Assembly: GCA_035236585.1 (NCBI GenBank)
Contig: CP141135.1
Location: forward strand, 1,584,001-1,648,000
Source of the DNA: Warburgia ugandensis
Lineage: Eukaryota > Streptophyta > Magnoliopsida > Canellales > Canellaceae
Reading direction: 5' to 3'
Length of the DNA stretch: 64,000 nt
The position numbers and the translations under genes are program-made. Below the pieces are notes generated by a model that did no database searches, was not told the origin of the DNA, and saw only the letters and a program-made list of their open reading frames with translations. This document shows, piece after piece, positions 12,165-25,200 of the stretch (positions within the stretch are counted from its first letter, which is position 1; each line of letters opens with the position of its first letter).

Positions 12165-12428
12165 ACCCCCTCCCATGTTAAAATCCATGATGTTACTTTC
12201 AGATGCATATCCGGCACCTCGGCATCGGAAGTTGCAGTCAATATGTTGTGTAGTGAAGATGTCCCGCGTGAGAACGTGGATCTTATAGATATCAATTTGC
12301 TGTACCAGGAACAAGGAAATCGTTCATCTGGTAAGCCAAGCGGTCCATCCAATTCACAATCTACCACATTGTGTTCCAACATCCACGGTTCTGCTTCCGG
12401 CAAACAGATCCCACCTTCTTGCCTCTGA
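12165..12428 (+). pseudogene. Polygalacturonase last exon (copy 4)
   Basis: An open 88-codon terminal exon with a good acceptor (GCAG at 12161-12164) and a stop after PPSCL. It aligns over its full length with copy 2. The cysteine of the CENV motif is replaced by arginine (VPRENV), which would remove a conserved disulfide residue. No catalytic exon precedes it. Upstream sequence instead joins to a copy of the SINE block, so the gene is truncated. Confidence 0.85.
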
Positions 12429-13598
12429 GATCCAATCTAATGGCTATGATGAAGCATATTGTGCTTCTTGCAGTTTAAATCATATATCTGTTATTTATTT
12501 CAAAGTTTACATTATAAATACTTGTAATGTTGATTGAAATGAAATAATTTATTGGATAATTTTATTTATTTATTTTGTTTTAAAAGTTAGATACACGCCC
12601 ATGAGCAGCCTTGAAACCTTGACCTTCTAAAGGAGAAATCAAATACGTAATTAAATAAGGGAGCTAATATTTCCTCAAAGTGGGTTTAGATTAGATTCTT
12701 CTCGTATTGGGTTTACATTAGATTCTTCTCGTAGTGGGTTTACATTCTTCTCTTGGAAAAATTCCATTCTGCTCGCTGTGGTGGTAAAACTGAAATGTTA
12801 GAGGATAATTTTTCCTATCTTGTAAATAAAATACCCAAATGAGATGAATTCCCTTAATTCAACCGGGCATTTCAGATGCAAGGAATTCCCTATGAAAAGA
12901 AAAAAAAAAAAGGTTAGCACTAAAGGAAGGTGTTAATCACAAAAATAAGCCTAATCAACCTAATAAGATTAACCTCAAAAACAGTTTTTTGGGGAGCTGG
13001 TTGTTGGCCAGGAAATGCTTGATCAATTGACGCAATCGCTTAGGAGCATAGGCTTTACCAGCTGCCCTAATCCATAGTAAATTATCTTCCATCCACCAAC
13101 CTACAAAATCACAAATTAAATGAAGATTAGTCGGTAGACATTTGTGACTGAGGAAAATATACTATGAAAAGGCTACGACATGCTTAAGATGAACACGAGT
13201 CACAGGATGAAATTACGTAGTGAAACTTAAGTTACAACAGATGATCTCAATGGCACAAATAGGCAGATAATGAAAGATGAATCTAACAACCCTATAGGCG
13301 ATTCAGGTCCAACTTTCATGCTCTTATATCATATTAAGTATTTTTCAGTGCCATTTCTTTATTCTTATTTCATAAACCATCATCATCAGGGTGTTAATCC
13401 CAATTAGGGGTTGGGATAAAATTTAAATAACTTAAGAACTAATTAATACCTGCTGTTTGCTATACCACGGAGTCCAACCCCACAGAGTTGCAGGTTCTTC
13501 CCTCGTAACAAAAGATGAACAAATAAAATTTGCACAAACAATTTGCAACTTCTCAAATATTATTACATGTAAATCTCCAAATTTTTTTCTAATATTTT

Positions 13599-13937
13599 TT
13601 GTATATCTGCCTTGGTGATTTATTCTTGAATCCTGAACATGTGATTGTGCTTGTGATTCAATTGACCAATTTGATCGATTACTGTTTTCAAGATGATAAT
13701 TCTCTTAATCTGGATCATGCAACAAAGGACCTACTAGTGGATCAGATGATCCTAGCGATTGAATCGATCTCCTATAAATGCTTAAATAGGAAATTACTTT
13801 TTCCAAAATTCGCAATTCCAATAGGACAATTTTGTCTCATTGGAGGGAGTAGAGGGCTCTACTCTGTTCCGTTGCTTGAAAACTTAGACTTGCAAACGAA
13901 AACTCATCCGGGAAGATCTTCCAAATCGAATATATAA
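13599..13937 (+). other. Unrecognised 112-codon open frame
   Basis: An ATG-to-stop frame inside the outer duplication block. The predicted protein shows no motif, signal peptide or family resemblance I recognise, and no promoter or splice support is visible. It is listed only because it is longer than most chance frames here. Confidence 0.1.
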
Positions 13938-14271
13938 AACATTTATTATCTTTTTAACAACCTAATAAATAATTCAATTTATAGAGTTTGGCTGCCGGAC
14001 AATCTACAGTGGACAAACAGTATGGTCAATCTTAGTGGGGCCAATCTAATATCAATCGTAACTTGTTTATCAATGGAATTGCATGTGAGGTGCATTAATG
14101 GATGTGCAAACGTGAGAAAATAAAAAAGAAAGAGGAAATCTGGGTGGATTTCTCAAGGGTTTTATCAATGCAATTCCAAGCATCTTCCCCCTTTTAGCTC
14201 TAAAGCAAGCGGGTAAAAAAGTCCCCATTTGGTACAGGGAGAAATAATCTCAATTTCACGAGGATTCTATT

Positions 14272-16139
14272 AACAAAGGAAACAGTGCAAAAAGCTATTA
14301 AAGAAAAACGAATGCATTTTAAAGCGTGACAGAAGATTAGAAATTATGAAAATTATGAACAATATAAGAATGCTAAAAACGTTGCTAAGAGAATAGTAAG
14401 TGAGGCAAAACTTAAAGCATATGATGAGCTCTATAATAGACTAGGAATAAGAGAACAGAAGGGTAAGGACTTAGAGCATGTTAGGTGCATTAGAAGCGAT
14501 GATCAAAAGGTATTAGTCAAAGATTATGAGATTAAACAAAGGTGGGAAATATACTTTCAAAAATTGTTAAATGACAATGGCCGTGAGAATATAGGGATTG
14601 AAAATACTATAATTCTAAATAACACTGGATATTATAGATATGAATGTAGGATTAGAATGCTTGAAGTAAAAGAGGCCTTGAGAAAGATGAAATCAGGAAA
14701 GGCCATGGGGCCTGATGGTATACCAATAGAGGTTTGGAAGCATATGGAAGATAGTGGAGTAGTTTGGTTGACCAAGTTGTTTAACAAGATAATAAAATTA
14801 AAGAAAATGCCTGATGAGTGGAGGAAAAGCTCTATTGTACCAATCTATAAAAATAAAGGAGACATTCAGAGCTGCACTAATTATCAAGGGATCAAACTTA
14901 TGAGCCACACCATGAAACTTTTTGAAAGAGTGGTTGAGAAGAGGCTACGACATGAAACAAGTGTATCAGAGAATCAGTTTGGTTTCATGCCTGGGAGGTC
15001 TACCATGGAAGCTATTTTCTTACTAAGACAATTAGTAGAGAAATATAAGGAGAAGAGAAAAGACCTACATATGGTTTTTATTGACTTAGAGAAAGCTTAT
15101 GATAGAGTCCTTAGAGAGTTAATATAGAGCGTATTGGGTGTTAAAGGGGTTTCTCAGGGGTATATAGACATAATTAAAGATATGTATGAAGGAGTAGTAA
15201 CAAATGTTAAGACCACTAGTGGCGTGACTGGTGATTTTCCTGTCACTGTCGAATTGCACCAAGGATTGGCATTGAGTCCATACCTTTTCACATTAGTTAT
15301 GGATGAGTTAACAAAACATCTGCATGAGGAGATTCCCTAGTGCATGCTATTTGCAGACGATATAGTCCTACTTGATGAGACAAGGGAGGGTGTAAACATA
15401 AAGCTAGAGTTATGGAGAGAAGTATTAGAATCGGAAGGATTTAAAATTAACCAAACTAAGACAAAATATATGGAATGTAATTTTAGTAAGGAGAGTAGGA
15501 GTGGAGCACTAGTCAAGATTGATAACCAAGAGGTCCACATGAGAGACTACTTTTGATACTTAGGATCATTGATCCATGAGAGTGGAGAGATTGAGAGGGA
15601 GGTTACCCAGAGAATTCAAGCGGGTTGGAACAAATGGAGATGTGCATCGGGTGTTTTATGTGATCTGCAGGTGCCACTCAAACTAAAGGAAAAATTCTAT
15701 AAGATGGCTATAAGGCCAGTTATGCTCTATGGATCAAAGTGTTGGGCAGTTAAGGAACATCATACTCATAGGCTGAGTGTCGCAGAAATGAGGATGTTGA
15801 GATGGATGAGTGGTAAGAGAAGAAAGGATAGAATTAGAAATGAAAATATTAGAGGAAATTTAGGGATAGCACCAATAGGTAACAAGATGAGGGAGATTAG
15901 ACTTAGATGGTTTGGACATGTTTAAAAGAGGCCAACAATGGTACCAGTTAGAAGGAGTGAGGCAATACAAGTTGAAGGTTATAAAAGGGCAAGGGGAAGG
16001 CCCAAAAGAACGTGGATAGAAGTGGTGAGGAAAGATTTAAAAACTTTAGGACTAAATGAAACCATAATATTTAATAGAGTAGAATGGAGGAATAAGATTC
16101 ATGTGGCCAACCCCTAATTGGGATAAGGTCTTGATGATG
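14272..16139 (+). mobile_element. 5'-truncated RTE-clade LINE with 14-bp TSD
   Basis: Non-LTR retrotransposon. Frame 2 carries the fingers/palm of a LINE reverse transcriptase: GKAMGPDGIPIEVWK, the QFGFMPGRST block, FIDLEKAYDRV, the catalytic FADDIVLL (Y/FxDD) near 15350, then the RTE-type C-terminus (AIRPVMLYGSKCW, RLRWFGHV, RGRPKRTW) and a short 3' end with TGATGATG. The apurinic endonuclease domain is missing through 5' truncation. Premature stops at 14327, 15125, 15338, 15554 and 15923 interrupt an otherwise indel-free frame to a final stop at 16115. The 14-bp acgaggattctatt flanks it at 14258-14271 and 16140-16153. Inactive. Confidence 0.96.
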
Positions 16140-16153
16140 ACGAGGATTCTATT

Positions 16154-19148
16154 TTTTATATTTCTGTGGATGGTTGACCATTATTAGCTAAGGAGTTAGA
16201 GCTTGAAAATTATTTTTAAGAAAAAAAAATTATAGAGACACCCACTTTGAATATCAAGAACAACACTATAGATGTGACTTCATGCTTTTGAAAAGTCAAA
16301 CAAGTGTGAAATAGGTGGGTGTTGATAACAGGGATTGCAAAAATACAATTACATTTTGGCATTTTTTCAAAAAAATCTAACATTCTTTTTAATTTTGCAA
16401 ATTTACCATTAAGTTTTTAAGAATTTTACAAAATTTTCATTCTATTAGTTTACCATCCTTTTTTCTTATTAATTTTTACTAAATGATAATATTACCCGTA
16501 TCTCTTTGGACAACCCCTATTTTCAGCACCCCAATGTCTCTACTGAGGAGACTATGGTGTTACCCAAACCCTAGATCCCCCCGCCGGGGCTACCCAAATC
16601 GTCATTTCCGACCAGCGCTATCCAAATCATCTCCTCCACCTGAGGCTACTTAGACCATTATATATTATATTAACTCTAGTGGAATATCAAAGTTCTCCAA
16701 TAAAAGAAAATTCACCAAATGTTATAAGAAAAGTCCTAAAGTTATAATTTAACAAAGGGATTTTTTTCGTATCTAATACTAGAAATAGCAATTCATGATA
16801 AATCAATTTATTTGGATAATTCTAACTACTTGTTTTAGAAATAAAAAAACAGTAAAATAAATGATGATGATGATTTTTAATTTAAAGAAACATAGCCAAA
16901 ATTACTGAGTATAAAACTTGTTGCACGACACATGAGGAGCAGATACTCCAGAGAAATATAATGAAATTAATACATTCTGATTTTGAAGTTGCTTTCGTTC
17001 TTTTTTTTCTTTTTTTTTTTTCTGTTGGAATCATCAGCTAGCTGATTATCTAAAAGAAGAATATGCCCACAGAATCTGAACGCAAATCTCATCAATTCCC
17101 TTAAAAAATCACCATGAAAGCTTGGAGGGCTTTATGAACCAAGTGATTGTTTGCGAGAATCTCCTTCCACAATGAGATTGTTAGTAAACTCTAGCAACCA
17201 ACTTAAGATACCAGTTTGGATCATCACAAGGTGCTCCTATTCATGTAAAAGTGAGGTGCCGCTCGGCAACTTGCCCACAGTATTGCTCTCTATAATACCA
17301 TGGAAAAATGATGATGTTTGAGGAGCATGCTTTCGACCCTGGATTGGTTATCTCCAAAAACTCACATTCCATGACTATAACCTATGTTACTTTGGGCCAA
17401 AAATTATGAACATTGGTTACGACGACCGAAGCCAATATTAGTTAGACCCTCTATCCTAAACAAGATGGGAACCATAAAATGAATGACTTAGATCTTTATG
17501 AAAACGCGTCAAATTTGGAGTCTCCCGTCCGATATTATTCCTCTCATTTTAGAAACGCAGAACTAGTCATCCCATCACGGGATCAAATTTCAGAACCCTG
17601 ATCCAACAGACCAATGCACTGAGCCTTACAAATTTCCATCTTAGAGCCACTAGTTCTAAATCTAACACCATTTGATGTTCCAGATTTTTGTAGGTCACAC
17701 CAGGCATGGCATGATGGCAGGTGCACCACCAGCAGTCATGGTAGGCTAACTAATTTCCCAAGTGGTCAAAAGAAGAAGGAGAAAGAGACACGATGAGGCA
17801 TCATTGGACGGTGTTTCGCGTGAAGAGGGACGACCCCCCGGGACAAACTACCTTTATCATCGTTTTTTCCCCTCTTATAATTACTATCCGCACGCCTCTT
17901 TTCAATGGCTGATCTTCCCACGTGAACCCCTTCTTTCCACGCTGCTCTGACGGCATTCTACTCGGCAGAGAGTTTAGCAGATACTTTTCCTGGAAGGTTC
18001 CAGGGGAAGAAAGTGCACCTAGGAGACGGGAAAATTTCTAGATAATTAGGCAATCCATTAGTCCAATTTCTATAGTGGGGCCGTCGTACAAATGGTTCCA
18101 AATATCCAGACCGTTGACATGGAGATGGTACCAAGCTTAGATATCAAGATTCCATCAAACCCCAAAGAAAATCTTGCTCTTAATTAACAATGTTTTTGCC
18201 AACTAAATCCTAGCCGTTCATCTTCGGTGACCCAAAACAGATTCAAATGGATATTATGATTGTCCAATTGGCATCTCTTTTGAGCTATTGAAAATCTAAT
18301 ATGGTCTGCTATATGGATTCCCATTTCTTTTTAGCGGTGGACACACGCACTCAAACACACACTCAACGAGTATTAAACTCCTGACTACTGCACTTTAAGC
18401 AATATTTTTTGCTGCAAGCTATCTCCATGTATTTTGCTTCTTAATTAGATGATCTCTTTTTTGGGCAGATCTAACGGTCAGATATGTCCACGGACCGCTT
18501 TCTGGCTCTGATTTATCCTTATTTGAGTTTTTTCCCAAGTTGAATGGCAATCTAGTGTAATGACTTCAGCATATGAATGCAATTTCTTCCATTACTTTTC
18601 GGAAAAAACTATCTCCATGTATTTTACCATATACACTTGGAAGATAGACTTAGAAGGGAGAAGTCCAGCAAATTGATACCCACACATCCATTTCTCTTCT
18701 TGAGAATTGCCATCTGGACTGAGTTTTGGGTCAACCCTGCCTAGCCTAGCCGCATCTTTAAGATGATCTGTCCGAATCATCCCATTGGCCTCTCCTATTT
18801 AGTCTATTTTACATAAATCATGCCCTTTGGATGCCTTCACTCACTAGTTTTTTAGTCAAAAAGTCAAATCGTCACCATTTAAAAAATCAAAACACATAGC
18901 TAAGGTCATTCTAGAGTCATAAATATTTTTGTCTCCCGAATCTCAGGAACAAGACAGACAGGTCGGGTCATCCGAAGGTAGGGTTAGCAGGGCTGAGCCA
19001 ATACAATGGTCTTCTTAGTGACATATTGGCCTTCTAATGATATATTTAGGCACTATAAGATGGATTCATCAGCAATCACTTCTATTGATGGCCTTAGTCT
19101 CAATTACAAATTACAATTCACAAACGCCGTTGAGATACCAAACGAGTA

Positions 19149-19152
<4 letters not shown>
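16154..19152. other. Intergenic
   Basis: AT-rich sequence between the LINE and the carboxypeptidase gene. It includes a pyrimidine/T run near 17000. No gene, RNA or named repeat was recognised. The last few hundred bases probably contain the 3' UTR or terminator of the minus-strand carboxypeptidase gene. Confidence 0.5.

Positions 19153-19194
<42 letters not shown>
19153..19194. repeat. (GA)n microsatellite in SCPL 3' region
   Basis: GA run of about 42 bp only 12 bp beyond the stop codon of the minus-strand carboxypeptidase gene. It would appear as a CU-rich tract at the start of the 3' UTR. Confidence 0.95.
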
Positions 19195-19197
<3 letters not shown>

Positions 19198-19205
19198 AAA
19201 CTGAA

Positions 19206-22200
19206 CTAGAAGCGAGAAGGTGGCAAGGTTTTACCACCGAGGAAATGGGAGAAGAGAGAAAGGGACTGGTCAGGCGCCAAGACCGGGACTTGATGACCCG
19301 CGCCTCTCACGGTAGCTAGGGTCAATCCCTCGTACTCCACCACCCATCCAGCAACTTGCTGCTTGTGAAACCAAGCCTTCCATCCATCCTTCACCCCCAA
19401 ACCCAACGCGTTAATGCTGTATCTCGTCGATGTCACCGGGACCCGCCCGTCCGTGTCTCCGCTATCAACAGCCACAACATTGAAAGTTACGTTTCATTAC
19501 AACCTAGATCTCCAAATCCCTCGATCAATGATAATCTCAACAATTGGCTCTCTAGATCTCAAGGGAAAATTTAGTCACCCATCATATTCGAGACCCACCT
19601 TTGAAGAATGATAGGACTTGTTCATGTCATTTCTCCCACTTTAGATGTATTATAGATCAAAAAGCTAAGAAATCTAAAGTTGGAGCAATGACACAAATGA
19701 GTCGGGTGATCCAAAGGTGGGCTCCAAATATTTGGGTCCCTGGACCGCACCTCATGGTGTTCCTCTAATTTTAAAAAGAAGAATCAAATTTTCAAGTATA
19801 TAATTGGAGAGATTGACAGAATAAATGTGGGCCACAAATGATTAGAGCCATTGATCTTCTAGACCCTGCCTCAGATAAGCAATTGCATGACAACAGCCTT
19901 TTCGTTTTGAGGTGTAAACTGGACATCTTAGAGTTTTCAAGAAACAAATCGGATGAAAGTTTCAAAATTGAAAGTCCAGTGGATGGCTATGACTATCTAG
20001 AAAACATAGTCCATGGCCCACTGCTGATCCTACTTGAGGCCAATCAGCTGGATAAAATGAGTGATGGGACCCACTCAGGTTGGGGTCTACACGTTAAGGG
20101 ATTTGACAAACTGTTTGAGTTAGTGAGGTACCTGTAAACCCAGATCCTGAGGCCAGCCTTTACGAGCTTCTTGATGATGGGGAGGATGGAGTCGGGAGAA
20201 TCATTCCATTTCCTTATAACTTCGCTGCACTCAAGGACAACCCACATTAACTAACTGATGTTTACTGTAAAAAGGAAAATGGGCGCACGGCCAACGGTTT
20301 AGAAGTGATGGTCCTGATGGAAGTGTTTTAAAAAGGTTGGAAGTATATTACCCTCGCGACAGAAGGGATTTATATCAGCTTTAATAATGATTAGGACCCA
20401 CATTTTGACATTGGAACTGTTATGTCACTAGAGTGTCTACAGCCGATATGAGACTTGCAGCAGCCTTAAAATACTAATTTTAGCAATTCAAAAAGATAAA
20501 GGAAAAGACTATTAATATAGATTAGAGGCCTTGCAGATAACTTGGTCTCTCTTCTGTAATATGCTTGGTCGCAGATTTGAATCGTTGCCTTTCTCTTTAA
20601 TGAGGAAATAGATTTAGGACTGTAAGTGAGAGTCTGTGATTTGCTCTGAAATTCTTGGCTGGTACCTAGAAAAGAAAAAAAAAAAAAAAAGGGGGCAAAA
20701 AAAAGGATCGGGGTACTACAATCAAATGTGGTAGTGCAAATATCATTTCCATAGTTTTAGCGAACGTATGTTCTCGGATCCACCAAGGTAATGACACAAA
20801 AAACACTGCTTGATACTACTAGTCATATGGAGTTATGGACGTGAAAAGAGCTCTCCTCAAACTATTTTAAACCTCAGGCTTTATCTCCCTATTTGGAAGC
20901 TGATTAAACCTAAGATCTTCGAAGATCTTTAACGAATACGAGCCGATAATCTGGGTAAAAAGGTAAAACAGTCTGGGCTATCGCACATTATATATAGGGA
21001 GGCACATAAAAGAACAGGTCATTGATCAAGTGGCCACCACTTGTACAGTTGTACTATTCCGTCTGGTGCATTCTCCCATATAAGGCTCTTAACTCGTATC
21101 CTTGATAATACTGGTGTATGGACTGATCCTGAGCTCAAGTGATAGGGATGACGCTTCTCGAACTTACATACAGAGATAGATGGATATGGTAGCAGATATT
21201 ACCAAGAAATTATTGGTGGTGAAAAGTACGAAAGAGAAAGGTCGAGAATCGGGTATTTCGACAACTTATGGCAGAGTATCAGACAGCTCCAGTTCGGAGG
21301 TTCGAAAAATAGAGTAAATGCTGGAAAGTTCCAGTTGAGGGAGTTTTGCAGAAGCCCAGCTGCAAAACTACAGACAGAATGAAAGAAATGTCGAAATAAA
21401 TGAGAGAGATAAATGCAAATGGGGAGCAAGAAGAAGCCTTGACGTGAGACCCAGCATTGGGTCCTGTGCCACCTGGTACTGGTATAGTTAGGACCCGACC
21501 AATCGAAATATGACTAGTGAAAGTATCTTTATCTAGCTCAATTAATAGCTTATGAAATAAGAAGCAATGGTTTAGATTCAAGATCAGAAGCATCTAGTTC
21601 AAGTAAACACAAGTAGGTGGTGCAAGGCCTTCAGAAAATAAATGTAAGAGAAAATAGGTGGAATTTATACCTGCAAGGTGAGTATGGATAGGACAGTTTG
21701 GTGACATTGGCGTGCAAGGCCTTCTGAACATCTTCCCTGTTGAAATAACGCTCCACATAATCCTCAGTGCAGGGATCGTAACCGGACGGTAACTTATGCC
21801 AGAGATCCTGAAATCAATACACACAAAATTTAAGCTAAACAGTTGAACCGCATCTTTGTTTGGGGTAGAAACAAACTTACGTGTTGTGACAAAGACCGAG
21901 GGGCAGCGAGGAGCTTGGGAGCAGTTTTCCTTTCGAAATCACTGAGGCAGACAGGCGCGTAGATGCTGTAGATATCAATGTCTGAGTAAGCTTGAAGAAA
22001 GCTCTTGATGGCTGAACTGCAGAGAATAGTCTGATTGCCACTCTTGAAGTTGCACTGCTTGTTTATGCTGTGGTAGAGCTGATCTGAGATAATGGCGTGG
22101 CTCCATGCGTACTCAATCATGCCTATTTCATCAGTTTCGTCATTCAATACTGCATTTCCAATCTGAACACCGAAGGCGGAAATTTCAGTATCACAGGATT

Positions 22201-25200
22201 GAGAAGCTCCCAACTATGGCCAGATACATGACAATTTGACCTGGTTCAGACTTGATATAAGCATGATCCAGACCCTTCATCTGTGGTGTAATACCATTAA
22301 TAAAAGGCCCATATGACGCAACTGTCAAGTGGGAGGGCCCGGGTTGTGCTTCTGATCTTTCCCACACTATCACTTCCTCCGCCTTTTTCTCTTTGCTCGT
22401 TGACTAACTTAGTAAAGAGTAAAAAGAAAGGACAAAAAACAAACTAATAGGATGGGACAGCCGCGGTGAATGAAGCTCTCCCTATACAGGGTCCCAGGCA
22501 GGGGCAGACCATAAGGGCTTATAAGACAAGATTTACTTCGAAGAAAACAAAAGCAGACCATGGGTTGGTTCTTACCATGAAACCTTTGAAATTAATGTAA
22601 GAATCTTTGCTTGCTTGCTTGTTCCTGTCGTAGATGAGTTCGGAAAGCTGGGGAACATAGTGTCCTGCAAGTGCAAAAGAAGACCAGGGGTTGGTTTCTT
22701 CCCACCCATTTACAAGGAAATTAAAGGAAGTAAAAAGACGCGGCTCAACGCAAAGAATGGAAATGAAAAATCTTATTCTTATCCCCTTGTTCTGATAATG
22801 GTACTCCTCTCTTTATTTTGCAATTTGCAGTTTTTGGTTGTTGATTAGCGGCTTATTACTAGTCACTGACAACAAATGAAATATGTATTCAATAGAGAAA
22901 GGAGTGTTATTAGTGGAAGACCGAGTTTTGATCATATTTCCAGGCCAAAAGTTAGAAAACCTTACCTGCATAGCTCTCTCCGGCAATGTAAAAATCGTGA
23001 GACTTGTAGCTGGGGAACTTCTTGAACCAGTTGATTAGAAACGCATGAGAGTCTTCTGCCGCAACCCCATCACCCAATTTAGCTAAATCCTCCGTTTTGT
23101 TTGTATAAGAAAAGCCAACGCCAACAGGAGCTTCAAGAAATAGGAGGTTCGCAACTGCACTCAAGTAAAACGGGGAGATGAGATCAAATTTGATATTGAC
23201 ACCCCTAAATTTAGGTGCCGAAACCTAGGCGTAGGAACAATGTATAAGATCCGTGCCTTTATTCCAAGAGCACCGGTTAAGCATAAGCTTTGACTGGTTA
23301 CTTCTTACGAGGAATGGCCCCAACTCCTGAGCGGCTCCGTAGGCAACGGAAGAGCAACCTGGGCCTGCATTTTCCATTTAAATCATATCAGATAAACGAG
23401 AACGTACATGCTACTATCAAGTGTTCGGGTGGCTACCAAACTCAAGTGGGTGCCTGATTTTGATGATCTGAAGGCATGGCCCATCTAAAACATGGGCTGA
23501 AGTTGGATGGTCTGGATCACTGAAATTCAGGTTCTACTTGTACTTTTGCACGGATTTACTCTGAAAATTTTCAATGTTCTACAGTTTGACCAAGCAGAGA
23601 GCAGTGTTCTTAGAGTTCGAAATGGCTCAATAATGGATTGTCTCCTTGTTTGCAGTTCAATAATCAGAAATGTGTTAAACAACGAAGTGCAATCATCAAA
23701 GAAGGCAGTGGAGATGTCATCTCCACGTAGGACTCCTTATCGCCAAACATATAGGACTACCCGTCTGTTTTACCTAGACCCTAACTCACAGGGGGGTCTA
23801 CCAATATAAGAGGTGCAGCTGGATACTACTCTTTTGTTCTCCATCATCAAGAGCTCCACCAGTACCGTTGTAGCAGTTCAGAGTCTCAGACGCTTTGCAA
23901 ATCCCACTGGAGAAATGATGGCACCACGGGAGCACTGTAAACCAGCTAATCATTCCAAATCTACAGGACCTGTGGACTAGCTCATTTGGTACTTCCCCCA
24001 AGTTCTCCTCCATGAACCAATAACATAGATAATGATATATTCTCCTAGACTTCTCGTTCTTAGGAAAAACCAATAATATTTGTTGCTATCTTGAGTTGCT
24101 CGACGATGAAAGCTAGATCTCAAGAAACCCAGGCTATTGGCTACTCTACACCAAGAGGCTAACCTTATTCAATCTCTAATCTTAAATGTCCATTAGAAAT
24201 TGCCATCCAAACTTTTTCTAGCTTTTCAATCTATCTGTTTCTTTTGGTTTCTTCATAGGGGACCAGGGAAGAGGTGAGCTAGAAGGGCCATTAGTACATA
24301 GCCTTACCTTACATTTTTTGTAAGAGGCTGTTTTCATACCTACCCTAGACCTCCATGTCACATAAGGGTAATTCAACCATTGCACCAAGGTCCAGAAAGG
24401 CAATAATCCAACAGGTCTCAAATTTCCAGTCATATCAGCTTGACCATGGAAACAATCCATATGAAAGTTCCTCAAAACACAAGTATACCTTTCTTGTTTT
24501 CAACCTCTAATCCACATTAGGACAACTCTAATATCTCAAAGTGTTTTCCAATTCTCCATAATTGGGAACAGATGGAAGAGGCAAGTTTGAATACCTCAAG
24601 TCTATTCCAATCCTCCAGAATTGGGAACAGGTTGGAGGGCAAGTTTGAAGAAAGAAAAACATGGTAGAAGCATAAAATTCTGTCAGATCACCTTGACCAT
24701 GAAGCCCACGAAAATGAAAGTTCCACATAGCTACATAACACTAGCACCTGTCTTGTTTCAACCTCTACTTCACATAAGGACAGCTCTAATATCTCAAAGT
24801 GTTTTTCTTTTCTCCATAACTGGGAACAGATCGAGAGGCAAGTTTGAATACCTCAAGTCTGTTCCCATCCTCGAGAGTTACCAACAGGTGGGAGAGGAAG
24901 TTTGAAGAAAGAAAAACATGGTACAAGCATCAAATCAGTCAGATCACCCTGAACATGGAACACATGAAAATGAATGATCCGCATAGCTACATAATAGTAA
25001 TACCTGTCTTGTTTTTAAGTTTCAATCCTCCACAATTGGGACCAGATGGAAGAGGCAAGTTTGAATACCTCAAGTCTGTTCCAATCCTCCACAGTTGGGA
25101 AAGATGGGAGGGCAAGTTTGAAGAAAGATAAACACGGTACAAGCCTCAAATTCAGTCATATCAGCTTCAGAATATTGCCCATGAAAACGTAAGTTCCACA

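Larger units (their letters stand above)
11275..14105. repeat. Outer duplication block, right
   Basis: Composite block. 11275-11760 is a diverged copy of the core sequence at 5460-5820 and onward (opposite orientation), including the SINE. It then jumps to a copy of the region before the last polygalacturonase exon (6705 onward), and from about 12230 mirrors 0.46-1.67 kb in reverse. A related copy of the 11185-11640 sequence lacking the SINE lies at 32430-32660. Confidence 0.75.

Noticed and set aside
19356-19611. Plus-strand frames over the last carboxypeptidase exon
   Set aside because: Antisense shadows of the real minus-strand coding exon.
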